A stretch of 6,150 bases of DNA, taken from assembly GCA_023380995.1 (NCBI GenBank), contig JAMCTD010000116.1:8782-14931 (forward strand), given 5' to 3'. The notes under the pieces were generated by a model. The model did no database searches, was not told the origin of the DNA, and saw only the letters and a list, made by a program, of their open reading frames with translations. Position 1 is the stretch's first letter; every line of letters begins with the position of its first letter. The position numbers and the translations under genes were made by a program. This DNA comes from Patescibacteria group bacterium (GTDB lineage: Bacteria > Patescibacteria > Microgenomatia > Daviesbacterales > UBA10151). This document shows positions 1-5,373 of this stretch, piece after piece.

Positions 1-628
1 GAGTCTTTTTGCTTTGATCAACTTCATACTCCACCCGATGCAAAGGCAAACCGGCTAAATAAGTATGATCCATTGTATGCGCTCCGATTTCTACCAAACC
101 GCTTTTAGCAATTTCTTTAAGCTGCCTAGTTGTTAAATTATTTGGTTTATCTAAAAAGTTGGGCACGACATACGACACTGCCTTGGCTTGGTATTTTTTC
201 AAAATCGGAAATACATCCGTATAGAAATCCCGGTAACCGTCATCAAAAGTTAAAATTATAGATTTTGGAGGCAAGGTTTTTTTATCATCTAAAGCCTCTG
301 CCAAATCAGCAGTAGTAATAAAATGAAAACCGGCATCTTTTAAAGTCTTTATTTCTAAATCAAATGTATATGGCATGATATTTAGTGATTTCCTGATGGT
401 ATCGCCCTGATCTTTAACATACTCAACATAGTGATACATCAAAATCGGTACATATAAAACTTTTTGCGGTTTGGTATTTTTAATCGACTCCTTAACGTCT
501 TTGGGCATTTCAACAACATCAGGAATAGATTTTTTGAAATTTGATGCTTTAAAAGTTGAAACGATCGACAAAAATAAAAGGATTAAAATTACGGAGACGG
601 GAAAATGACGGACATGACGTTTACTCAT
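1..628 (-). CDS. Polysaccharide deacetylase (NodB/CE4 family), membrane-anchored; 3' end cut by window edge
   Basis: The first 209 residues are visible; the frame is open to the left edge, so the C-terminal part is missing. Residues 9-26 form a hydrophobic segment after a basic start (MSKRHVRH), i.e. a signal anchor or signal peptide, so the enzyme should act outside the membrane. A short linker follows, then PILMYHYV (61-68), typical of the PgaB/IcaB-like branch of deacetylases. Motif 1 is intact as LTFDDGYRD (126-134), with the presumed catalytic base D129 and metal-binding D130. Motif 2 is EIGAHTMDH (180-188), giving metal ligands H184 and H188. The later motifs lie outside the window. The family removes acetyl groups from N-acetylated sugars in peptidoglycan, capsule or biofilm polymers; the substrate here cannot be told. 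The start is the ATG at 626-628, just upstream of the anchor; no Shine-Dalgarno is seen. It follows the other deacetylase gene on the same strand after a 107-bp gap containing its own -10 box. Confidence 0.9.
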   Translation of the reverse strand, partial: MSKRHVRHFPVSVILILLFLSIVSTFKASNFKKSIPDVVEMPKDVKESIKNTKPQKVLYVPILMYHYVEYVKDQGDTIRKSLNIMPYTFDLEIKTLKDAGFHFITTADLAEALDDKKTLPPKSIILTFDDGYRDFYTDVFPILKKYQAKAVSYVVPNFLDKPNNLTTRQLKEIAKSGLVEIGAHTMDHTYLAGLPLHRVEYEVDQSKKT

Positions 629-642
629 TAGGTTTAAAAAAA

Positions 643-648
643 ATTATA
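643..648 (-). promoter_or_regulatory. Extended -10 promoter element of the downstream deacetylase gene
   Basis: On the minus strand the sequence reads TGGTATAAT (643-651), a perfect extended -10 (TGn plus TATAAT). The gap to the ATG at 628 is 14 nt, so transcription should begin roughly 7-8 nt before the start codon, leaving almost no leader. No good -35 hexamer is seen at normal spacing, which extended -10 promoters can tolerate. The surrounding 107-bp gap (629-735) holds no gene and no clear terminator hairpin. Confidence 0.5.
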
Positions 649-725
649 CCAAAGTTTGCTGTGATTAAGCCAGGGTAAACTAAGGATTTAATGGCCAATT
701 TATCATTTAGCTATCTCCTATCATC

Positions 726-795
726 TCAGAAATTGTCACAAATTCAAAACCTCTTTTTTTTCAGAAATTGTCACAAATTCAAAACCTCTTTTTTT
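726..795. repeat. Perfect 35-bp tandem duplication at the 3' end of a deacetylase gene
   Basis: Two identical 35-bp units lie head to tail at 726-760 and 761-795. Each begins TCAGAAATTGTCAC and ends in a T tract on the plus strand. Because 35 is not a multiple of three, the second unit met by the ribosome (726-760) is read in a different frame. The gene therefore ends at TGA 736-738 instead of at a former in-frame TAA at 707-709. Confidence 0.95.
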
Positions 796-1596
796 TAAAT
801 CCGGGATAATTCTTATTAGAGCATCATTTGTCTTGGGCGCATAAGGACCATCATGGATATGGAAAACTACAATCGACCCGTTTTGCACATTTCCTTCTAC
901 TTTTCTCACGATCGAATCGGCATTTTGATTAAATCCATCTCCGGCTATCACATCCCAATGAACCACCTTCAAACCTCTTTTAGCTAATGCTTCTACATCA
1001 ACCTGATTAAAACAACCGCCGGGAAAACGGAAGTACCTGGGGATAATCCCCGTAGCCTTAAAAATTTCTCTTTGCGCAGCCCCTACATCATCCGTATGCC
1101 CCCCATCTTTCAAAACACTTAATCCAAAGCAGTTTTTGGTAAATGCATAATGGCTATAAGAATGGTTTCCTATTTCTATCAGTGAATCATGGGCCAAATT
1201 ATACGCTTCCTTGGGATACGCTTTTGTCCAAAGACCTCCTAAAAATACCGTGGCTTTTACCCGCTCGCGATCTAATGTTTCTTTGATGGGCTTGTTATAC
1301 CAAGATTTAACAATCCCCTTTTCTAAAAGTAGGTACATCCCCGGAGTCATATCGGCATCAAAAGTTAATGCTATTCTTTTTTTATCCCTGGGGCCATGCT
1401 CAACTACTTCCGCTTTACCGTTAATATATTGCTTAGGGGAAACCTGATTCTCGTGAGGAGGCGGATAGATTAGCTCTTGGTAATCCAATACTGTAACTAA
1501 AAGTAAAACTGAACATGCCAGAAGAAAAATTAATAATAAACGGGTGTGGTGTTTTGCGGAGCGTAATTTATTTTCTTTGGACAATTTCAATTTCAT
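736..1596 (-). CDS. Polysaccharide deacetylase (NodB/CE4 family), membrane-anchored
   Basis: A 286-residue protein with a basic N-terminus, one hydrophobic anchor at about 20-37, a proline-rich linker (PPPHENQ) and a complete NodB domain at about 72-279. Motif 1 is ALTFDADM (76-83): D80 is the likely base, but the usual second Asp is Ala81, with D82 next to it as a possible metal ligand. Motif 2 is EIGNHSYSH (141-149; H145 and H149 bind metal). Motif 3 is RFPGG (190-194), motif 4 HWD (213-215), motif 5 VVFHIH (243-248). It should remove acetyl groups from a surface glycan; the polymer is unknown. An in-frame ATG further upstream (ending at 1680) would place about 28 unlikely residues over the start of the divergent purM gene, so I prefer the ATG at 1594-1596. 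The last seven residues (KKEVLNL) come from the 35-bp tandem duplication. A single-copy version would end in SEMIGDS. Confidence 0.9.
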   Translation of the reverse strand: MKLKLSKENKLRSAKHHTRLLLIFLLACSVLLLVTVLDYQELIYPPPHENQVSPKQYINGKAEVVEHGPRDKKRIALTFDADMTPGMYLLLEKGIVKSWYNKPIKETLDRERVKATVFLGGLWTKAYPKEAYNLAHDSLIEIGNHSYSHYAFTKNCFGLSVLKDGGHTDDVGAAQREIFKATGIIPRYFRFPGGCFNQVDVEALAKRGLKVVHWDVIAGDGFNQNADSIVRKVEGNVQNGSIVVFHIHDGPYAPKTNDALIRIIPDLKKRGFEFVTISEKKEVLNL

Positions 1597-1630
1597 TGAG
1601 AGTAATAAATATGGTATATTAATCACACAA
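1597..1630. promoter_or_regulatory. 34-bp divergent promoter region between deacetylase and purM
   Basis: The start codons of the minus-strand deacetylase (1594-1596) and plus-strand purM (1631-1633) are only 34 bp apart. The plus strand carries the extended -10 TGGTATATT (1612-1620), leaving 10 nt before the purM ATG. The sequence AATAT-GGT-ATATT (1608-1620) is a perfect dyad, so the minus strand offers a weaker -10-like CATATT (1608-1613), 11 nt before the deacetylase ATG. The two promoters would thus share DNA and probably compete. No Shine-Dalgarno is present on either side. The plus-strand call is stronger than the minus-strand one. Confidence 0.5.
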
Positions 1631-2791
1631 ATGGCACAAGATAAAACAAGTTTGTCACTTCGTAATAAACAATCTATCACTTATCGCGCAGCGACAAGCT
1701 TGACTTATTCTCAAGTCGGAGACAACTACGGCACCAAAGATCCGATTAAAAAATTAGCCCAAACCGCGGCAGCCCAAACCGCTAAAAATTTAGCAGCAAT
1801 TAATTATAAAGAAATATCAGACAGCCGGGGCGAATCAGCCTTTGTTTGGCAAGTTGATGAAAAAACCTTCATGGCTTCGGTAATTGAAGGATTGGGGACA
1901 AAAAACTTAGTGGCGGACGAGATGAGAACAATCACCAAGAAAACTTATTACGATATTATCGCCCATGATACCGTGGCTACAATAATAAACGACCTTATTA
2001 CCTCAGGAGCTAAGCCGTTTGTGTTGCATGCCTATTGGGCCATCGAGGATAACAGCTGGCTGCAGGACGAAGAAAGAATGAAAGATTTAATCCAAGGCTG
2101 GAAAAATGCTTGTAATGAGTCAGGAGTAGCTTGGGGCGGCGGAGAAACACCTACGCTTAAAGGAATTATTAAGGAAGGAACTGTTGATCTGGCCGGATCA
2201 GCCATAGGAACCATTAAAAATGGCCGGTTAATCAAAGCCGGGAATTTACAAAAAGGAGACAGAATTATTTTCTTAAAAAGCAACGGCATTAATGCTAATG
2301 GAGTTTCGCTGGCCAGAGCAGTTGCTAAAGAATTACCTGATGGATACGCAACCAAACTTCCCAGCGGACAATTGTACGGCGAAGCACTTCTTTCCAAAAC
2401 TAATATTTATGTCAAATTAATCCAGAGCTTACTTGATCAATGGGTGAATATCCATTACATCTCCAATATAACCGGCCATGGACTTCGCAAAGTTATGCGG
2501 GCGCCTCAAGATTTCGTTTACGTGATAGAAAAGGTTTATCCCGCCCCGGAATTATTTGCTTTTATTCAGAAACACAGCAATTTGTCCGATGAGGAAATGT
2601 ACGGCACTTATAACATGGGGCAAGATTATGCAATATTCTTACCGACTGAGGATGTCGAAAAAGCTCAAGAAATTATCAAGGAAAATGGTTTTGAAAGCTT
2701 GGACGCTGGATATTTGGAAGAAGGAAAAAGACAAGTTGTTATCAAGTCAAAAAATATTACCTTTGGGGGCGAAACTTTGGATTTACGTTAA
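1631..2791 (+). CDS. purM: Phosphoribosylformylglycinamidine cyclo-ligase (AIR synthetase), divergent PurM
   Basis: A 386-residue protein of the PurM/AIR synthase fold. PurM uses ATP to close FGAM into aminoimidazole ribonucleotide (AIR), step five of purine synthesis. Family landmarks in order: TYSQVGDNYGTKDP (25-38) at the N-terminal region; EGLGTK (86-91), equivalent to the usual DGVGTK; NDLITSGAKP (120-129); GGGETPTLKG (169-178), equivalent to GGETAEMPG; DLAGSAIG (186-193); GDRIIFLKSNGINANGVSLAR (209-229); NITGHGLRKVMR (279-290); and MYGTYNMG (323-330), equivalent to MYRTFNMG. It is somewhat longer than typical PurM (about 345) and clearly divergent, so a PurM-like paralogue with another substrate is possible, though the neighbouring purine genes favour PurM. 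The ATG at 1631 is chosen over a GTG at 1544, which would overlap the divergent gene and its promoter. It converges on prs with a 23-bp gap. Confidence 0.85.
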   Translation: MAQDKTSLSLRNKQSITYRAATSLTYSQVGDNYGTKDPIKKLAQTAAAQTAKNLAAINYKEISDSRGESAFVWQVDEKTFMASVIEGLGTKNLVADEMRTITKKTYYDIIAHDTVATIINDLITSGAKPFVLHAYWAIEDNSWLQDEERMKDLIQGWKNACNESGVAWGGGETPTLKGIIKEGTVDLAGSAIGTIKNGRLIKAGNLQKGDRIIFLKSNGINANGVSLARAVAKELPDGYATKLPSGQLYGEALLSKTNIYVKLIQSLLDQWVNIHYISNITGHGLRKVMRAPQDFVYVIEKVYPAPELFAFIQKHSNLSDEEMYGTYNMGQDYAIFLPTEDVEKAQEIIKENGFESLDAGYLEEGKRQVVIKSKNITFGGETLDLR

Positions 2792-2809
2792 TCCTTCGAC
2801 GTTGCTCAG
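2791..2809. repeat. Short remnant of a dispersed intergenic repeat
   Basis: The minus strand reads CTGAGCAACGTCGAAGGAT, filling nearly all of the gap between the convergent purM and prs stop codons. It looks like a piece of the dispersed CTGAG...CGAAGGAT type of repeat that I recall from many bacterial genomes, and like the CTGAG...CCGAAAGAT end of the element at 4812-4889. No hairpin with a U tract is seen, so I do not call a terminator. Confidence 0.4.
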
Positions 2810-2814
2810 AATTT

Positions 2815-3798
2815 TCAGTTTCTTTCTTCTTTATGGCCTTTGGGAATTAATTCTTCAGAAAGCGAATCACCTTGATAAATACGTTTAATAGCTTCTGCTA
2901 AAAGATTAGCGATAGAAACTACTGTCAACTTCGGATTATCCATCATTTCTTTTCTGATTGGCACAGTATCAGTGATAAAAATTTTATCAAAATCAGCAGC
3001 CTTGATTCTTTCGGGCGCCGAACCGGAGAAAATCCCGTGAGTGGCTGCAGCAGATACGCTTTTTGCTCCTCTTTCCCTAATTAGTTGGGCAGCGTTGCAA
3101 ATAGTGCCGGCTGTATCAATCATGTCATCAACAATTAATACATTTTTACCCTTAACATCACCTATCATATCCATCACCTGACTCTCGTTTGCTTTCATCA
3201 CATCTCTTTCCTTATAAACAATGGCCACGCCTGACGCTTTAAGTAAATCCGCATAAAAGGTGGCCTTAGGAACCCCGCCTTTATCCGGTGATGCTATCAC
3301 TAAATCTCCATCAGGAAAATTCTTTTTTAGCTCCGGCAATTTGGAAACAAATGAAGATAAGACATCCCAGGGGATTTCGACAAAACCCGGCTCTTGTTCA
3401 CTATGGATATCAACTGAAATAATCCGATCTGCACCAGCAAATTCTATTAATCTGGCAATTAAAGATGCAGATATCGGGACCCTAGGCCTGTCTTTTCTGT
3501 CTTGTCTTGAATAACCGAAATAAGGAATAACTGCAGAAACTTCATTGGCGGATGACCTTTTGGCTGCATCAATGATTAAAAGAAGCTCGACGATATTAGC
3601 ATCAACCGGCGGACAGGTTGGTTGGATAATGAAAACATCGCGTTTACGTAAATTCTCGGGGATGATAACTCTTTTTTCGCCGTCAGAAAAAACCGTCACG
3701 GTTTCGTCAGCATCTTTACCTAAAGCTTTAGCAATATCTCTTGCCAGCTTTAAATTTGCAGTTCCTGTTAATAATACAAAACCGTTGCTACTTGCCAT
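2815..3798 (-). CDS. prs: Ribose-phosphate pyrophosphokinase (PRPP synthetase)
   Basis: A full-length 327-residue class I PRPP synthetase, which transfers pyrophosphate from ATP to ribose 5-phosphate to give PRPP, the starting material for purine, pyrimidine, histidine and NAD synthesis. Landmarks: FSDGEKRV (37-44); Q59-P60 with CPPVDANIVELL; PYFGYSRQDRKDRPRVPISA (92-111), containing the ATP-binding RQDRK; the metal-binding DIHSEQEPGF (130-139); the loop VYKERDVMKAN (194-204), where the catalytic Lys is K196; and the PRPP loop VLIVDDMIDTAGT (220-232). The usual KRR of the catalytic loop reads KER here. The C-terminal tail after about 310 is short and charged. The ATG at 3796-3798 lies 26 nt after the purC stop, with a good promoter just upstream, so the gene may be transcribed alone as well as with the purine operon. 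I see no Shine-Dalgarno. Confidence 0.97.
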   Translation of the reverse strand: MASSNGFVLLTGTANLKLARDIAKALGKDADETVTVFSDGEKRVIIPENLRKRDVFIIQPTCPPVDANIVELLLIIDAAKRSSANEVSAVIPYFGYSRQDRKDRPRVPISASLIARLIEFAGADRIISVDIHSEQEPGFVEIPWDVLSSFVSKLPELKKNFPDGDLVIASPDKGGVPKATFYADLLKASGVAIVYKERDVMKANESQVMDMIGDVKGKNVLIVDDMIDTAGTICNAAQLIRERGAKSVSAAATHGIFSGSAPERIKAADFDKIFITDTVPIRKEMMDNPKLTVVSIANLLAEAIKRIYQGDSLSEELIPKGHKEERN

Positions 3799-3812
3799 AA
3801 AGCTTATATTAA

Positions 3813-3841
3813 ATTATATCTGTCTTATCGATCTTTTGCAA
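3813..3841 (-). promoter_or_regulatory. Likely promoter of prs
   Basis: On the minus strand TTGCAA (3836-3841), a 17-nt spacer and a perfect TATAAT (3813-3818) form a good sigma70-type promoter, located mostly within the last codons of purC. The box is 14 nt from the prs ATG, so the predicted leader is only about 7 nt. This would give prs expression independent of the upstream purine genes, sensible for an enzyme feeding several pathways. Confidence 0.55.
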
Positions 3842-4817
3842 ACTCAGATTTTAACAGATTATTTTTGATTCTATTATCAGCATCTTTAGTTGTATCCGGG
3901 ATAATCTTTTGGCCGGTGATTTTTTCATAAATTCCCATATAAAGCCTGCTCATTTTGGCAATAAACTCCGGGGGCATTTGAGGAATTTTTCCTTTGCCGG
4001 TGTAACCATGAGTTTTAAACCAAATCCTTAACGGTTCTTTGTCATAACTTTCCGGCTCTAAACCTTTTTTAAATCTTGCCTGATAAGTTTTTTTAACCCA
4101 GTACCGGGAAGAATCAGGAGTATGTATTTCATCAACTAAAATTAGTTTCCCCTTTTCATCCAAGCCAAACTCATACTTTGTATCCACCAAAATTATTCCC
4201 GCCTTTTCACAAACTTTTTGTCCCTTTTCAAAAAGTTCTAAAGCTACCTTCTTCATTTGTTTCCAAATTGCCGGAGTCACAATTTTTCTTTGGATAATTT
4301 CTTTTTCAGTTAACCTTTCATCATGTCCTTTTTCCGCTTTGGTGGTTGGGGTGATTACCGGGCTTGCTAATTTTTGATTTTTTCGCAAACCCTCCGGAAA
4401 TTTAATGCCGTAAATTACCCTTTCCCTTTTTTCATATGATCCCCAAATCGAAGTATCGGTCACGCCGGTAATGTAACCGCGAACCACCATTTCAATTGGG
4501 ATTACCTGGCAATTTTTTACTACCATAACATTGGGATCAGGGACGGAAATTAAATGATTTTGGATAATATCTGCTGTTTTTTTAAACCAAAATTCTGAAA
4601 GTTTTGTTAACACTTGTCCTTTAAAAGGAATGAAACCGAGAATTTTATCAAAAGCGGATTGGCGATCAGTGGTAATGATAATCCGCTTACCGTCCAATTC
4701 ATAGCTATCGCGGACTTTACCGGAATGCTTTTTACCAAAACCAGACAGATTTACAGTTTTTAAAACATTATGAATATTTGCGATAACAGTTTTTTCATCA
4801 ACCATATACCTTGTCAT
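3825..4817 (-). CDS. purC: Phosphoribosylaminoimidazole-succinocarboxamide synthase (SAICAR synthetase)
   Basis: PurC joins CAIR and aspartate with ATP to make SAICAR. The protein is 330 residues from the first ATG, closer in length to the yeast Ade1-like type (about 306) than to the short bacterial type (about 240). Landmarks: SGKVRDSYEL (32-41), the nucleotide-binding start of the fold; TTDRQSAFD (49-57); EMVVRGYITG (109-118), a substrate-binding segment; PTTKAEKGHDE (157-167); DTKYEFGL (212-219); and DEIHTPDSSRYW (229-240), with the metal-binding acidic residues. The tail after about 305 is lysine-rich and probably not part of the core. The start is uncertain. The ATG at 4815-4817 belongs to a repeat-like element; an ATG four codons later (4803-4805, protein MVDEKTV..., 326 residues) is equally possible and would be the native start if the element was inserted. 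Neither has a well-placed Shine-Dalgarno. It follows purE after a 61-bp gap and has no evident promoter of its own. Confidence 0.96.
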   Translation of the reverse strand: MTRYMVDEKTVIANIHNVLKTVNLSGFGKKHSGKVRDSYELDGKRIIITTDRQSAFDKILGFIPFKGQVLTKLSEFWFKKTADIIQNHLISVPDPNVMVVKNCQVIPIEMVVRGYITGVTDTSIWGSYEKRERVIYGIKFPEGLRKNQKLASPVITPTTKAEKGHDERLTEKEIIQRKIVTPAIWKQMKKVALELFEKGQKVCEKAGIILVDTKYEFGLDEKGKLILVDEIHTPDSSRYWVKKTYQARFKKGLEPESYDKEPLRIWFKTHGYTGKGKIPQMPPEFIAKMSRLYMGIYEKITGQKIIPDTTKDADNRIKNNLLKSEFAKDR

Positions 4818-4889
4818 TGCGAGGAGCGTAGCGACGTGGCAATCTTCCCAGTCCGTGGGAAATCTTTCGGCTAATCACTCAGGACGACA
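4812..4889. repeat. 78-bp palindromic dispersed-repeat-like element between purE and purC
   Basis: The element is bounded by TGTC (4812-4815) and GACA (4886-4889). It opens with TGTCATTGCGAGGAGCGTAG, and the ATTGC (4816-4820) pairs with GCAAT further in. It contains a perfect 6-bp hairpin TTCCCA-GTCCG-TGGGAA (4845-4861) and closes with TTTCGGCT...ACTCAGGACGACA. The CATTGCGAGGAGCG and CTCAGGA ends resemble extragenic repeats I recall as widespread in bacterial genomes. It occupies the whole purE-purC gap and runs into both genes: the purE TGA (4879-4881) and the upstream purC ATG (4815-4817) both lie in it. No copy-number check is possible from one window. Confidence 0.6.
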
Positions 4890-5373
4890 TTTCTTGTGCC
4901 AATTTTTTTGCCTTTTCTAAAACACCTTCAGCTAATTTCTTTTTGTATTCCACCAGCTTTTCTTCCAAACTTTTATCCGAAGTTGCTAAAATTTGCACTG
5001 CCAAAATCCCGGCATTTTTTGTTCCGTTTATCGCTACAGTTGCTACCGGAATCCCCGAGGGCATTTGCATTGTCGAAAGTAAAGCATCTATCCCATGCAA
5101 AACTCCGCTTTGGAGAGGTACTCCAATCACCGGCAAAGGAAATTCTGCCGCCAATACGCCGGCAAGATGTGCTGCCATTCCCGCCCCGGCAATAATTACT
5201 TTTATTCCGCTGCTTTTGGCATTTTCCACTAGCTCCTTGGTTCTTTCCGGTGATCGGTGCGCTGAAGAAATTGTCATTTCGAAACTTACCCCAAATTCCT
5301 CCATAACTTTTGCCACCTCCTTCATCACCGGCAAATCAGAATCAGAACCAGTTATGATCATTACTTTTGTCAT
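4879..5373 (-). CDS. purE: N5-carboxyaminoimidazole ribonucleotide mutase, class I PurE
   Basis: A complete 164-residue PurE, the usual length. It moves the carboxyl group of N5-CAIR to carbon 4 to give CAIR. Landmarks: GSDSDLPVM (9-17), the phosphate-binding start; SSAHRSP (36-42), with catalytic H39; IIAGAGMAAHLAGVLAA (60-76), the class I signature, with Ala where Pro is usual; then GVPLQSGVLHGIDALLS (84-100), TMQMPSGIPVATVAI (101-115) and NAGILAVQIL. The AAHL signature points to class I, which normally depends on PurK to make N5-CAIR; purK is not in the window. The ATG at 5371-5373 overlaps the purB stop in an ATGA arrangement, implying translational coupling. An extended -10 box also lies 9 nt upstream, within purB. 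The last residues (MSS) and the TGA come from the adjacent repeat-like element. Confidence 0.97.
   Translation of the reverse strand: MTKVMIITGSDSDLPVMKEVAKVMEEFGVSFEMTISSAHRSPERTKELVENAKSSGIKVIIAGAGMAAHLAGVLAAEFPLPVIGVPLQSGVLHGIDALLSTMQMPSGIPVATVAINGTKNAGILAVQILATSDKSLEEKLVEYKKKLAEGVLEKAKKLAQEMSS

Noticed and set aside
726..795. CRISPR or longer repeat array
   Set aside because: There are only two abutting copies with no spacers, located in coding sequence; it is a simple tandem duplication.
1544..1630. Upstream GTG extension of purM
   Set aside because: It would add 29 non-conserved residues over the divergent gene's start and the purM -10 box; the ATG at 1631 is better.
1597..1680. Upstream ATG extension of the deacetylase
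   Set aside because: It would overlap the beginning of purM and place extra residues before a normal basic-plus-hydrophobic anchor; the ATG at 1596 is better.
2032..2397. 121-codon minus-strand ORF inside purM
   Set aside because: It is antisense to the conserved PurM core and has no promoter, start context or family motif.
4845..4861. Rho-independent terminator after purE
   Set aside because: The hairpin is short and is not followed by a U tract on the minus strand; the sequence after it is GC-rich repeat DNA.
736..5372. Recoded TGA (Gly) as in Gracilibacteria/Absconditabacteria
   Set aside because: TGA ends purB, purE, prs and the deacetylase at or near the expected family lengths, and no in-frame TGA interrupts a conserved domain.
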